A DNA stretch of 64,000 nucleotides from an uncultured Phascolarctobacterium sp. GTDB lineage: Bacteria > Bacillota > Negativicutes > Acidaminococcales > Acidaminococcaceae. The position numbers and the translations under genes were made by a program. Below the pieces are notes generated by a model that saw only the letters and a list, made by a program, of their open reading frames with translations, did no database searches and was not told the DNA's origin. Below are positions 8,408 through 17,296 of the stretch, one piece after another; positions within the stretch are counted from its first letter, which is position 1, and each line of letters begins with the position of its first letter. The stretch is from NCBI RefSeq assembly GCF_934190775.1, contig NZ_CAKPTG010000009.1, positions 1 to 64,000 on the forward strand, in the 5' to 3' direction.

Positions 8408-11347
8408 TTAATTATTGTCTATATCGAAAAGCTGGGCTGCGGAGAACAGACTGCGGATGCGGATTTTGGCAGCACCTAGGTTATCGATATCGTCTATTTT
8501 TATTTGTGTATAGATGCGTCCGCGTTCTTCGAGGAGGCGGCGGCATTCATCGGCCGTAATCGCATCGCAGCCGCAGCCGAAGCTGACGAGCTGAATCAGA
8601 TGCATATCAGGGTTTTGAGCAACATATTCGGCTGCCGCGTACAGGCGGCCGTGATAGGTCCATTGGTTGAGCACCTGCAAATCGCGGTTGAGCTCCTTGG
8701 TCTTGATATGACTGCTTACGGCATCCTCACTGACGAGGGCAGCGCCCATGTTGGTAATCAGGCGGTCGATGCTGTGGTTGACCTTGGGGTCGATGTGATA
8801 GGGGCGGCCTGCCAGTACTACGATAGGCTTATGCAGTTCGCGTGCTTTGCTGATGATTTGCTGTCCTCTTGTCTTGACCTGCGCTTCATATTCATAGAAG
8901 GCAGTGAAGGCAGCATCAACGGCCTTGCGGATTTCGTCCTTGGTGATGTCAGGGTAAGCCTTGGCAAACATTTCCTGCAGCTTCTTGACTAGCTTCTTTT
9001 TGTGCAGCAGGCCAAGATAATCGTAAAAGAAATGGATTTCCGGCTTATTCAGCTCGCGGACGTTGGCGTGCAGTACTTCCGGGTAATAGGCTACGACAGG
9101 ACAGTTGTAGCAGTTTTCCGTGCCCTGTTCATCTATATTGTAGGTCATGCAGGGATAGAAGATGTTGGTGATTCCCTGATGCAGCAACCATTTGATGTGG
9201 CCGTGCATCAGCTTGGCCGGATAACAGACGGTGTCGCTGGGGATGGTTCCCTGACCAAGACGGTAAATAGTTTTGTCTTCAATCGGACTATGGACAACCT
9301 TGAAGCCCAGGCTGGAGAGCAAAGCGTTCCAAAAGGGGAGCAGCTCATACATATTCAGGCCCATAGGTATACCCATAATGCCGCGTTTGGGTGTTTCATT
9401 AACCGGTAATTCCTTGAGCAGCTGCAGCTTCTGGCGGTACAGGTTCAGCTCATCCTTGGGTGCCATGTGGGTGATGGGGCGCTCGCAGCGGTTGCCGCTG
9501 ATAAAGCGTTTGCCGCCGGCAAAGGTGTTAACAGTGAGATGGCAATGGTTATTGCACAGGCCGCAGGTCATGCCCTTGACTGTGTGGACGAATTCACCCA
9601 GCTGCTGCAGGTTGAGCAGCGTTGTCTGATGCGGTGCGTCCTTGTAGCGGCGTTGTGCGTACAGGGCAGCGCCGTAGGCTCCCATAAGGCCTGCAATGTT
9701 GGGACGGATAACGTTCAAATCCATCTCCTGCTCAAAGGCGCGCAGTACGCAGTCATTGAGGAAGGTGCCTCCCTGAACAACGATGTGCTTGCCGATGGCC
9801 TCCTTGCTGGCCGGACGGATAACCTTATATAAAGCGTTTTTTACGATGCTAATGGACAGACCGGCGCTGATGTTGGCAACGGAGGCACCGTCCTTTTGGG
9901 CCTGCTTGACGCTGCTGTTCATAAACACGGTGCAGCGGCTGCCTAAATCTACCGGCATATCTGCTTTAAGACCGATTTGTGCGAACTGCTCTGCTGTGTA
10001 GCCAAGAATTTCGGCAAAGGTCTGCAAAAAGCTGCCGCAGCCGCTGGAGCAGGCTTCGTTCAGAAAGATATTGTCGATGGCGCCGTTGTGGATTTTCAGA
10101 CACTTCATATCCTGGCCGCCGATATCGAGAATAAAGTCTACCTCCGGCTCCAGATATTGGGCAGCATAAAAGTGCGCCATGGTTTCTACGATACCATAGT
10201 CAACACCAAAGCCGTGGCGAATCAGTTCCTCGCCGTAGCCGGTGACTGCACCTGCCAACAGGTGGCAGTTAGGATATTTTGTGTAGAAATCGGTAAGATA
10301 ATTGCGGACGGCAACAACAGGATTACCCTTATTGCTTTGATAGAAGGAATCAAGCAATTTGCCGTCAGGACTCATAACAGCGATTTTAATAGTTGTGCTG
10401 CCGGAATCGATACCGATAAAGGCTTCGCCAGCCTCCGCAGGGGTACCTATAGCGACACTTTCTTTAGAGTGACGCATCTTGAAAACAGTATATTCACCTT
10501 CGTTTTTAAAAAGCGGCGGCAGATGCTCAAAGCTGTGCTGTGCTGCTGCTGTCTGCAGTTTGTCGGGCAGCGTGGTAAGATCCACCTCATGCTCGGCGCA
10601 GAAGGCTGCACCCATTGCTACATAAAGCAGACTGTTTTCCGGGCAGATGCCCTTGATATTCAGAATACTGTCAAAGGCATCACGCAGACAGCTCATAAAG
10701 GTGAGCGGTCCGCCAAGATACAGCACATTGCCGCTGATGGGACGCCCTTTGGCAAGACCTGTGATGGCCTGGCTGGCTACAGCGTGAAAGATGCTGGCTG
10801 CCAGGTCGCTTTTTTCTGCTCCCTGATTTAGTAGCGGTTGAATATCGCTCTTGGCAAAAACGCCGCAGCGGCTGGCGATGGTGTAGGTGTTATGTGCCTG
10901 CTGTGCCAGCTCGTTCATTTGGGGTGTTTCTACATTCAGCAGGGAAGCCATCTGGTCGATAAAAGCACCGGTGCCTCCGGCGCAGCTGTCGTTCATACGT
11001 GCGTCAAAATGGCGGCCTAAGAAGAGGATTTTGGCATCCTCGCCACCTAATTCGATAACGGCGTCGGTTCCGGGATTGAGCTTTTCGGCGCAGATTTTTT
11101 CCGCAAAAACCTCCTGCACAAACTGCAGTCCGCAGCTGTCCGCTACACCGATACCGCCGCTGCCGCTGATGGCTAGACGTGCGCTATGCAAGGTAGGGAA
11201 TTTAGTCATCAATTCTTTATGTAAGGCCAGAATTTTTTCTGCTATCTGGCTGTAATGTCTTTCGTATTTATGGAATAGCAGATTGCCCGCATCGTCGAGT
11301 ACGGCGATTTTAATGGTAGTACTGCCAACATCTAATCCTATCTGCAT
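8408..11347 (-). CDS. CoA-dehydratase activase-related protein with two BadF/HgdC ATPase domains and DUF2229
   Basis: The 979-residue protein carries two ASKHA-type ATPase domains in tandem. Domain 1 has GLDVGSTTIKIAV and NDSCAGGTGAFIDQMA; domain 2 has GIDSGSTTIKIAV and NEACSSGCGSFLQ. In each domain two cysteines lie 39 residues apart (Cys122/Cys161 and Cys433/Cys472), the spacing used by HgdC to hold a [4Fe-4S] cluster at a dimer interface. Here the two domains could form that interface within one chain. A DUF2229 segment (RGIMGIPMGLNMYELLPFW) starts near residue 650 and is followed by a dehydratase-like CYPAKLMHGH region. The likely role is ATP-driven electron injection into a dehydratase-like partner encoded by the next gene. 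AGGAGG supports the start. Confidence 0.8.
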   Translation of the reverse strand: MQIGLDVGSTTIKIAVLDDAGNLLFHKYERHYSQIAEKILALHKELMTKFPTLHSARLAISGSGGIGVADSCGLQFVQEVFAEKICAEKLNPGTDAVIELGGEDAKILFLGRHFDARMNDSCAGGTGAFIDQMASLLNVETPQMNELAQQAHNTYTIASRCGVFAKSDIQPLLNQGAEKSDLAASIFHAVASQAITGLAKGRPISGNVLYLGGPLTFMSCLRDAFDSILNIKGICPENSLLYVAMGAAFCAEHEVDLTTLPDKLQTAAAQHSFEHLPPLFKNEGEYTVFKMRHSKESVAIGTPAEAGEAFIGIDSGSTTIKIAVMSPDGKLLDSFYQSNKGNPVVAVRNYLTDFYTKYPNCHLLAGAVTGYGEELIRHGFGVDYGIVETMAHFYAAQYLEPEVDFILDIGGQDMKCLKIHNGAIDNIFLNEACSSGCGSFLQTFAEILGYTAEQFAQIGLKADMPVDLGSRCTVFMNSSVKQAQKDGASVANISAGLSISIVKNALYKVIRPASKEAIGKHIVVQGGTFLNDCVLRAFEQEMDLNVIRPNIAGLMGAYGAALYAQRRYKDAPHQTTLLNLQQLGEFVHTVKGMTCGLCNNHCHLTVNTFAGGKRFISGNRCERPITHMAPKDELNLYRQKLQLLKELPVNETPKRGIMGIPMGLNMYELLPFWNALLSSLGFKVVHSPIEDKTIYRLGQGTIPSDTVCYPAKLMHGHIKWLLHQGITNIFYPCMTYNIDEQGTENCYNCPVVAYYPEVLHANVRELNKPEIHFFYDYLGLLHKKKLVKKLQEMFAKAYPDITKDEIRKAVDAAFTAFYEYEAQVKTRGQQIISKARELHKPIVVLAGRPYHIDPKVNHSIDRLITNMGAALVSEDAVSSHIKTKELNRDLQVLNQWTYHGRLYAAAEYVAQNPDMHLIQLVSFGCGCDAITADECRRLLEERGRIYTQIKIDDIDNLGAAKIRIRSLFSAAQLFDIDNN

Positions 11348-11593
11348 AGTAACCTCCTGCGAATATGACTTTCAGACTTGTGCCTGATGCCTGTTCACAT
11401 TCTTTTTTATAATCTAGGCTGAAAATTCCTCAGTTTATATTGTAATACTTTAGCTGTAATTAGTAAAAGGTGCCAACAATATTTAAAGTAAAAAAAGTGT
11501 GAAACCTTGTGGTTTACTTTTATTGTGTTCAATATGTAGCATATATTTGCTAAGCATGTACATGATAAAAAAACTTTTTAGTAATAAATATAA
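11348..11593. other. Intergenic region upstream of the activase-like gene
   Basis: This AT-rich stretch must contain the minus-strand promoter for the activase/dehydratase pair. TTGGCA near 11485 with TAAAGT about 18 bp downstream is a weak candidate. No gene is visible. Confidence 0.4.
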
Positions 11594-11624
11594 TAAAAAA
11601 CCGTAAAGCCATATGTGGCTCTAC
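11594..11624 (-). terminator. Terminator, second hairpin downstream of the Na/Pi symporter gene
   Basis: On the minus strand GTAGAGCCA pairs with TGGCTTTAC (one G-U pair), followed by six T. It lies after the hairpin at 11634-11675 and may act as a back-up terminator. Confidence 0.75.
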
Positions 11625-11633
11625 GCATAACAA

Positions 11634-11675
11634 AAGGACTGCGCTAAGACTGTAGCAGTCGGAAGCGCAGTCCTT
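11634..11675 (-). terminator. Terminator, first hairpin downstream of the Na/Pi symporter gene
   Basis: A perfect 12-bp stem (AAGGACTGCGCT and its complement) with an 18-nt loop is followed on the minus strand by TTTTG. The gene ends 54 bp upstream of it. Confidence 0.75.
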
Positions 11676-11728
11676 GCTTATCTAAATTATAGCAAAGATT
11701 TTGTGAAAAAGTTGTGATTTTATAGCTC

Positions 11729-13336
11729 TTAGAATGTTCCCTGCACCAGCTGGGCAATGTTCTTGGAATGATCGGATACACGCTTCATATTAATCAGCAG
11801 CTCCATCATAACAAAGCCTGCAGTAGGATTGCAGATATGTTCGTTAAGGCGCGTGATATGATTCTTACGGATTTCCTTCTGGTATTGCTTAACCTCACGG
11901 CACAGACGCACAGCGTCCTCCGCAATAACCTTATCATTTTTCTCTAGGGCCTCCAATGAACGTCCGGAGGCACGCAGTACCATTTCGCTGAGCTGCAGCA
12001 GCTCGGCCTTAGCCTCATCAGAGAATACCACGTCCTCCTCAACAAGCTTGCGTGCGCGTTTAGCCAATGTTTCACCATGGTCACCGATACGTTCGATATC
12101 CGTGCAGGCGTGCAAAAGACCGGTGTGGCGTGTCGTCAGGCTTTCACTCATTTCTGCGGAGCTCATCTGCGTCAGGTAGTCGGTAATATCTCGCTCCAAC
12201 GCATCGACAACAGGCTCGTGCTCCAGAACATATTTTACCTTGTCGGCATCAAAGCTTTGAATAGCCTCCATGCCAAGACGCACGTCCTTGCGTGCCAGCT
12301 CGCCCATACGCACAACCTCTTTGACAGCAAGGCTGATGGCGATAGAGGGAGTGTTCAGCATATTTTTGTCAAGATAAACAGGGCGCATGGAGATGATTTC
12401 TGCCTTGCCGGGCACAATCTTTTCTACCAGCTTGATGAAAGGGTTAACAAAGGGCATAAAGAGCAGCGTGTTCAAAATGTTGAACGCCGAGTGCGCATTC
12501 GCAATCTGACGCGCTATGTCGCCGTCAGGTGATACGAGCAGCACGAATTTAATGAAGAACGGCATCAAGATTACGAAAATTATACTGCCGATAACATTGA
12601 ACATTACGTGAGCTGCAGCTACACGCTTAGCCGTAAGGTTAGCACGCAGCGAAGCGAGTACGGCAGTAATACATGTACCGATATTGTCGCCGAGCAGTAC
12701 AGGAATCGCACCCTCCAGCGGAATCAGTCCCTGACCGGCCATAGCGATAAGAATACCGATGGTAGCACTGCTGGACTGAATCAGTACCGTCATAATCATA
12801 CCGATACCGATGCCAAGCAACGGATTGCTGGAGAAAACCTCGATGAAATGCACAAAGCCGGGATAGTTACGCAGAGGCATAACCGCCTTGCCAATCATAT
12901 CCATGCCCAGCATCAAAATACCGAAGCCCAGCATAACCTGGCCAAGATATTTGGTGCGGCTTTTTCTCGCCAGCAGCTGCATCAAAAAGCCGATGAAGAT
13001 TAAAATTGTGATATAGTCGGAAAGCTTGAAGGCGATGAGCTGTGCCGTCATAGTGGTACCGATGTTGGCACCCATGATAATGCCGAAGCCCTGCTTCAGC
13101 GTGAGCAGGCCCGCATTTACCAGGCCTACGGTCATAACGGTGGTAGCACCGCTGGCCTGCAGCACTGCAGTAACAACTGCGCCCAACAGAATGCCCATGG
13201 CGAGCACACCGGTCATGGCCTCTAAAATCTTTTGCAGCTTGGCGCCGGCAGCCTTTTGCAGACCGTCACCCATCAGCTGCATACCATACATAAATAAGGC
13301 GATACCGCCTAAAAATGCCAAGAAATAAGCAAGCAT
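11729..13336 (-). CDS. Na/phosphate cotransporter family protein with PhoU-like tail
   Basis: The 535-residue protein has the NptA/PF02690 inverted-repeat core: AVLQASGATTVMTVGL with GANIGTTMT in the first half, and LIQSSSATIGIL with GDNIGTCITA in the second. About eight membrane segments span residues 1-310. From about residue 330 a helical PhoU-like domain follows (EPVVDALERDITDYL, ACTDIERIGDHGETLA). This architecture is common in Firmicutes and is thought to import phosphate with Na+, with the PhoU-like tail regulating flux; related proteins may export phosphate. It is monocistronic. A possible Pho box and a TATAAT promoter lie upstream. Confidence 0.9.
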   Translation of the reverse strand: MLAYFLAFLGGIALFMYGMQLMGDGLQKAAGAKLQKILEAMTGVLAMGILLGAVVTAVLQASGATTVMTVGLVNAGLLTLKQGFGIIMGANIGTTMTAQLIAFKLSDYITILIFIGFLMQLLARKSRTKYLGQVMLGFGILMLGMDMIGKAVMPLRNYPGFVHFIEVFSSNPLLGIGIGMIMTVLIQSSSATIGILIAMAGQGLIPLEGAIPVLLGDNIGTCITAVLASLRANLTAKRVAAAHVMFNVIGSIIFVILMPFFIKFVLLVSPDGDIARQIANAHSAFNILNTLLFMPFVNPFIKLVEKIVPGKAEIISMRPVYLDKNMLNTPSIAISLAVKEVVRMGELARKDVRLGMEAIQSFDADKVKYVLEHEPVVDALERDITDYLTQMSSAEMSESLTTRHTGLLHACTDIERIGDHGETLAKRARKLVEEDVVFSDEAKAELLQLSEMVLRASGRSLEALEKNDKVIAEDAVRLCREVKQYQKEIRKNHITRLNEHICNPTAGFVMMELLINMKRVSDHSKNIAQLVQGTF

Positions 13337-13406
13337 AAAAAATAAGTCCCCTTTTTTAATTTGTATGCATCCATGATTGCTGTAAAAACAGCATATACCT
13401 ATACTT

Positions 13407-13412
13407 ATTATA
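13407..13412 (-). promoter_or_regulatory. -10 box of the Na/Pi symporter promoter
   Basis: TATAAT on the minus strand lies about 70 bp upstream of the symporter start. No strong -35 is present 17 bp upstream, which would fit a promoter that needs an activator bound at the TTTACA repeats further upstream. Confidence 0.6.
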
Positions 13413-13448
13413 CTCGAAATTTTATGATGTTAAAAGTGCGTAAGGAAC

Positions 13449-13465
13449 TTTACATAAATTTTACA
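13449..13465 (+). promoter_or_regulatory. Candidate Pho box (TTTACA-N5-TTTACA)
   Basis: Two TTTACA hexamers with 11-bp periodicity lie 37 bp upstream of the -10 box. This matches the direct-repeat pattern of PhoP/PhoB-type boxes in Firmicutes (TTAACA repeats spaced 11 bp). It would make the symporter a member of a phosphate-starvation regulon. The match is short and AT-rich, so it may be chance. Confidence 0.35.
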
Positions 13466-13491
13466 TTAATCAAAATGCTTTCAAAATAAAA

Positions 13492-13527
13492 AAATACACC
13501 GCACATTTCGGACAGTGCGGTGTATTT
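13492..13527 (-). terminator. Terminator of the thioredoxin-fold gene
   Basis: A perfect 13-bp stem (AAATACACCGCAC and its complement) is followed on the minus strand by seven T. It begins 29 bp after the stop codon. Confidence 0.85.
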
Positions 13528-13556
13528 AAGGAGAGGTGTATGATGAAAAGATATGT

Positions 13557-13796
13557 TTAGGAGAGTTGCTTTATAAGAGTCATGGCTTCATCTACCGAAA
13601 GCGTGCTGCCGACAGCAACTAACTTTTCGTCGATGACTAAAGCGGGGAAGGCCATAACTCCATAGGCTACTACCTTTTGGAATTCGGAAACTTTTTCAAA
13701 CTCAGCCTTAACCTTGAGCTTCTTTAAAGCAATAGCAGTATTCTGCAACAGCAGCTCTGCCTGCTTAGTCATGGGGCCAAGAATTTTAACGTGCAT
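13557..13796 (-). CDS. Thioredoxin-fold protein (MTH895/TM0996-like) lacking both active-site cysteines
   Basis: This 79-residue protein matches the small glutaredoxin-like family, normally annotated redox-active disulfide protein 2. It has the beta-alpha start VKILGP, the conserved YGVMAFPALVIDEKLVAVG cis-proline segment and a C-terminal helix. Family members carry a Cys-Pro-x-Cys motif right after VKILG; here that position reads PMTKQAELL, with no cysteine anywhere in the protein. It cannot do dithiol chemistry and may be a binding or regulatory derivative. The ATG at 13796 is chosen because AAAGGTG lies six bases upstream; the GTG three codons earlier overlaps this site. It is monocistronic. 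Confidence 0.75.
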   Translation of the reverse strand: MHVKILGPMTKQAELLLQNTAIALKKLKVKAEFEKVSEFQKVVAYGVMAFPALVIDEKLVAVGSTLSVDEAMTLIKQLS

Positions 13797-13919
13797 TGAA
13801 ATCACCTTTCTTTGCTTGCCTTGTTCAATAGGTTCCTTTCATCCTCGAGTATTATTGTAACAAACATATATGACAAAGGTAGGTGTAATCTGTGAATTAA
13901 TTTAGAAACCTTTATCTGA

Positions 13920-14681
13920 TTACTTTAAAATTACTTTTAAGAAGGATTTCAGACGTTCGTTTTTAGGGTTAACAAAAATTTCTTCCGGACTGCCCTGCTC
14001 CTGCACATGACCGTCAGCCATGAAAACAACCTTGGTAGCAACCTCACGGGCAAAGCCCATTTCATGTGTTACGACTACCATGGTCATTTTTTCGTCTGCC
14101 AGCTCGCGCATAGTGCGCAGTACTTCACCAGTCAGCTCCGGATCCAGAGAAGAGGTAGGCTCGTCAAAGAGCATGATGGCAGGCTTCATTGCCAGAGCGC
14201 GGGCGATAGCTACACGCTGCTGCTGGCCGCCGCTGAGCTTACGCGGATAAACATCGCGCTTGTCGGAAAGTCCGACCTTCGCCAGTAAAATCTCTGCTTC
14301 CTTGATTACTTCTGCTTTATCGCGCTTTTGTACGTTGACAGGTGCTTCAATAAGATTTTCCAGAACAGTCATATGCGGAAAAAGGTTGAACTGCTGGAAT
14401 ACCATGCCCATTTTGCAGGCAATGCGGCGGACATCATTGTTCTTGACATATTCCGTGCCACCGGAGGTTTCACGGCACAGCTCTTCGCCGTCGATGGTGA
14501 TGCTGCCCTTATCAATCGTTTCCAGCTTGTTGAGGCAGCGCAGCAGGGTGCTTTTGCCGCCGCCGGAAGGTCCGATAACGGCAACAACCTCGCCCTCGTT
14601 TACTTCCAGGTCGATGCCCTTGAGTACTTCCAGGTTATTGAATTTTTTCCAGATATTGGTTGCTTTGATTTTAGTTGTCAT
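13920..14681 (-). CDS. Polar amino-acid ABC transporter ATP-binding protein
   Basis: The 253-residue protein is a GlnQ/HisP-type ATPase. Walker A is GPSGGGKST, the signature is LSGGQQQRVAIARAL, and Walker B is PAIMLFDEPTSSLDPE, followed by the switch VVVTHEMGFAREVA. It powers uptake of a polar amino acid through the neighbouring permease and binding protein. It is the last gene of the minus-strand set binding protein, permease, ATPase and has a strong AGGAGG site. Confidence 0.93.
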   Translation of the reverse strand: MTTKIKATNIWKKFNNLEVLKGIDLEVNEGEVVAVIGPSGGGKSTLLRCLNKLETIDKGSITIDGEELCRETSGGTEYVKNNDVRRIACKMGMVFQQFNLFPHMTVLENLIEAPVNVQKRDKAEVIKEAEILLAKVGLSDKRDVYPRKLSGGQQQRVAIARALAMKPAIMLFDEPTSSLDPELTGEVLRTMRELADEKMTMVVVTHEMGFAREVATKVVFMADGHVQEQGSPEEIFVNPKNERLKSFLKVILK

Positions 14682-14695
14682 GTTGGTTACTCCTC

Positions 14696-15340
14696 CTATT
14701 GGTCATATCTGGAGAAGCGTTTTTCCAGACGTTCAAAAACAAGGGTTAAAATCAGAGTTGCCAGCAGGTAGAAGACAGCTGCAACGATGAAGGGAGTGAT
14801 AGAAAAGTCGCGCTGTACCAGATTACGTGCGGTACGCATCAGATCGTTCATCGCCAGAACGTATACCAGGGAGGTATCCTTTACCAGAGTAATGGTTTCG
14901 TTGCTGATAGGCGGCAGGATAATGCGGATAACCTGCGGCAGAATAATGCGGCGCATGGTCTGCACGTAGTTCATGCCCAAAGTGTGCGCTGCTTCGTATT
15001 GGCCTGCAGGAATTGCCTGGATGCCGGCGCGGAAGATTTCACAGAAGTAGGCAGCGTAGTTTAATACAAAGGCTACGATGGCCGATTCAAAGTCCGGCAG
15101 GCGAATGCCTACGGACGGCAGTACGAAGTAAACGAAGAAAATCTGCAGCATCAGCGGGGAGCCACGCAGAATCCAAACGTAGCCGCCGATGAGGGCCTGT
15201 AGGGGTTTAATGCCGGAAACACGGCCAAGGCTGAGCAGAATGCCCAAAGGAATGCTCAGGACGATGGTGATAATAAAAACTTGAAATGATACCAGGCAAC
15301 CATCAATCATCTGAGGAATGATATTTAAAACGTAATCCAT
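14696..15340 (-). CDS. Polar amino-acid ABC transporter permease
   Basis: The 214-residue membrane protein belongs to the HisMQ/GlnP family. It has about five membrane segments and the EAA-loop motif EAAHTLGMNYVQTMRRIILPQ, which docks to the ATPase. It starts 70 bp after the binding-protein gene and is followed 14 bp later by the ATPase gene. A homodimer of this single permease would form the channel. Confidence 0.92.
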   Translation of the reverse strand: MDYVLNIIPQMIDGCLVSFQVFIITIVLSIPLGILLSLGRVSGIKPLQALIGGYVWILRGSPLMLQIFFVYFVLPSVGIRLPDFESAIVAFVLNYAAYFCEIFRAGIQAIPAGQYEAAHTLGMNYVQTMRRIILPQVIRIILPPISNETITLVKDTSLVYVLAMNDLMRTARNLVQRDFSITPFIVAAVFYLLATLILTLVFERLEKRFSRYDQ

Positions 15341-15370
15341 AAACTATTTCTCTCCATATAATTATAATAT

Positions 15371-15395
15371 GGGCTGCCGCTAAATGCGACAGCCC
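15371..15395 (-). terminator. Stem-loop between binding-protein and permease genes
   Basis: GGGCTGTCGC and GCGGCAGCCC (minus strand) form a strong stem with no adjacent T-run. Such hairpins after a binding-protein gene commonly act as partial terminators or 3'-end stabilisers that keep binding-protein mRNA in excess. That role is inferred here. Confidence 0.55.
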
Positions 15396-15410
15396 TCAAG
15401 TGATAACAAA

Positions 15411-16187
15411 TTAATATTTTGTGATATCTGCGCCCATCCATTTTTCGGAAATCTTTTTGCAGGTACCGTCTTTTTTCATTTCGTCCATAGCTTTGTCGAT
15501 GCGGTCTTTGAAGTCTTTGTCATCCTTACGGAAGGCAACTGCTACAACCTCATCTCCCATGGTCTGTTCAAGAATTCTGTAGGCACCGGGTTTCTTTTTG
15601 TCATAATAGCCGCGAGCAAGAACTGCGTCTACGATAGCAGCATCAACACGTTTGTTGTCTATTTCCATGTAAATAGCTGCGAAGTCGGGATATTTGCGAA
15701 CTTCCTTCATGGAAGCTGCCAGCTCTTTGTGTGCAGGCTGCTCGAGGAGGTAAGAGCCGGTGCTGTCATCCTGCACTGCTACGACTTTACCTTTTAAATC
15801 TGCAATAGTTTTAATCGGAGAATCCTTAGGAACAACAATCAGCTGGGCGTTGGTGATGTAAGGCTTGGACATGCCATATACCTTTTCACGCTCCGGGTTA
15901 ACAGTGAAGCAGTTCCAGATAGCATCAATGCGTTTCGATTTGAGCTCTGCTTCTTTTGCACCCCAGTCGATAGGCTTGAATTCTACTTCCATGCCGGCAC
16001 GTTTGCAGGCTTCGCGTGCAAGGTCAATATCCATGCCGACGATTTCATTCTTTTCATTGCGGTAACCCATAGGAGCGAAGTTATCGTCCAGGCCGATTAC
16101 CATTTTTTTCGGGCCATCGCTGCCGCAGCCGGCAACCATCATGAGCATCATCATCAGGCCCATTACTAAAGCAACTAATTTTTTCAT
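15411..16187 (-). CDS. Amino-acid ABC transporter substrate-binding lipoprotein
   Basis: This SBP_bac_3 protein of about 258 residues has a lipoprotein signal peptide ending in MVAGCGSDG. The mature domain starts VIGLDDNFAPMGYRNEKNEIVGMDIDLA and includes FKPIDWGAKEAELKSKRIDA, typical of polar amino-acid receptors. It captures substrate outside the inner membrane for the downstream permease and ATPase. GAGGTG stands correctly before the ATG at 16187; a GTG three codons upstream overlaps that site. The exact amino acid cannot be assigned. Confidence 0.9.
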   Translation of the reverse strand: MKKLVALVMGLMMMLMMVAGCGSDGPKKMVIGLDDNFAPMGYRNEKNEIVGMDIDLAREACKRAGMEVEFKPIDWGAKEAELKSKRIDAIWNCFTVNPEREKVYGMSKPYITNAQLIVVPKDSPIKTIADLKGKVVAVQDDSTGSYLLEQPAHKELAASMKEVRKYPDFAAIYMEIDNKRVDAAIVDAVLARGYYDKKKPGAYRILEQTMGDEVVAVAFRKDDKDFKDRIDKAMDEMKKDGTCKKISEKWMGADITKY

Positions 16188-16304
16188 TTTCCACACCTCA
16201 TTTGTTAATTAGCATTTAACTATGTACCCATTATACTTTAGTATGCTAAATTTGTAAAGTACTAAACGCAAAATTTTTTTAGAAATTGCAGTAAGGTAAG
16301 AAAT

Positions 16305-16334
16305 AAGCTCCCACAGAAGTCTGCGGGAGCTTTT
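16305..16334 (-). terminator. Terminator downstream of metQ
   Basis: AAGCTCCC and GGGAGCTT arms with an inner CAGA/CTG pairing form a hairpin 19 bp after the metQ stop. T-tracts lie on both flanks. It closes the metNIQ operon before the amino-acid transporter operon. Confidence 0.75.
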
Positions 16335-16352
16335 GTGCTATACTTTGGCAAA

Positions 16353-17183
16353 TCAGAATGCCGGAGTAATGGAGCCTTTGAAGTGATCCTCAATGAATTT
16401 TTTGTTTTCAGCGGAGGTGTAAATCTTCTTCAGCTGTTCAATGCGCGGATCCTTTTCGTTAGCCTTGGTGGTTACGAAGATGTTGACAAACGGGTTGTCA
16501 GCGCGTTCAATCAGCAGGCTGTCCTTAGACGGGTTCAGCTTGGCAACCAGTGCATAGTTGGCATTGATTACGGCAATATCAAGGTCGCCCATTGCTTTAG
16601 GAATAGAAGCAGCGTCCAGCTCTTGAATCTTGTAGTTTTTCGGATTCTTGGTGATGCTTGCTACAGAGGTGGAAACATCGTTTTTATCCTTAACTTCTAT
16701 GAAGCCTTTGTCAGCCAGAACCAGAAGTGCGCGAGCACCGTTGGACGGATCGTTAGGAATGCCGATGGTTGCGCCTGCCGGGATATCCTCAACCTTTTTA
16801 TATTTGGTGGAATAGATAGCCATCGGGAAGTTTACGGTTTTGAAAGCTTCAACCAGCTCGAATTTAGGCTCTTTTTTCAGAGTTGCTGCCAGATACGGAG
16901 CATGTTGCATGGAGTTGGCAAACAGCTCGCCCTGTGCCAGGGATACGTTCGGGGTTACATAGTCGGAGAATTCGACTACTTCGATTTTCAGGCCTTGTTT
17001 TTCAGCCAGCTTTTTAACGTTGTCCATGATTTCAGCGTGCGGACCTGCGGTTACGCCGATTTTAACAGGTGCGTTCGGGTCAGCCTTTTTATCGGCTGCT
17101 TTGTTGTCGCCACCGCAGCCTGCGGCGATGATGGTCAGTGCGCAGAGCGCAACGGTGAGTAAAAGTTTGGTAATCTTCTTCAT
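16353..17183 (-). CDS. metQ: Methionine ABC transporter substrate-binding lipoprotein MetQ
   Basis: The 276-residue protein has a lipoprotein signal (LTIIAAGCGG). The NLPA/MetQ body contains VKIGVTAGPHAEIMDNVKK, FSDYVTPNVSLAQGELFANS and YSTKYKKVEDIPAGATIGIPNDPSNGARAL. It binds D- or L-methionine, or methionine derivatives, for import. It is the last gene of metN-metI-metQ, which lies under a SAM-I riboswitch. Confidence 0.93.
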   Translation of the reverse strand: MKKITKLLLTVALCALTIIAAGCGGDNKAADKKADPNAPVKIGVTAGPHAEIMDNVKKLAEKQGLKIEVVEFSDYVTPNVSLAQGELFANSMQHAPYLAATLKKEPKFELVEAFKTVNFPMAIYSTKYKKVEDIPAGATIGIPNDPSNGARALLVLADKGFIEVKDKNDVSTSVASITKNPKNYKIQELDAASIPKAMGDLDIAVINANYALVAKLNPSKDSLLIERADNPFVNIFVTTKANEKDPRIEQLKKIYTSAENKKFIEDHFKGSITPAF

Positions 17184-17296
17184 AAGTTGTTCCTCCCTAA
17201 AATAATGGTGGTCTGCTGTCAGACAGCAGCGGCTTTTTTCTTTATTACGTCGATGAAACTCGCTTCATCGTTGTAAACCCTCATTTGGCCTGTAGA

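Noticed and set aside
7288..11255. Long plus-strand open frames opposite the activase/dehydratase genes
   Set aside because: They are antisense shadows of high-GC codons. The minus-strand frames have recognisable domains and ribosome sites.
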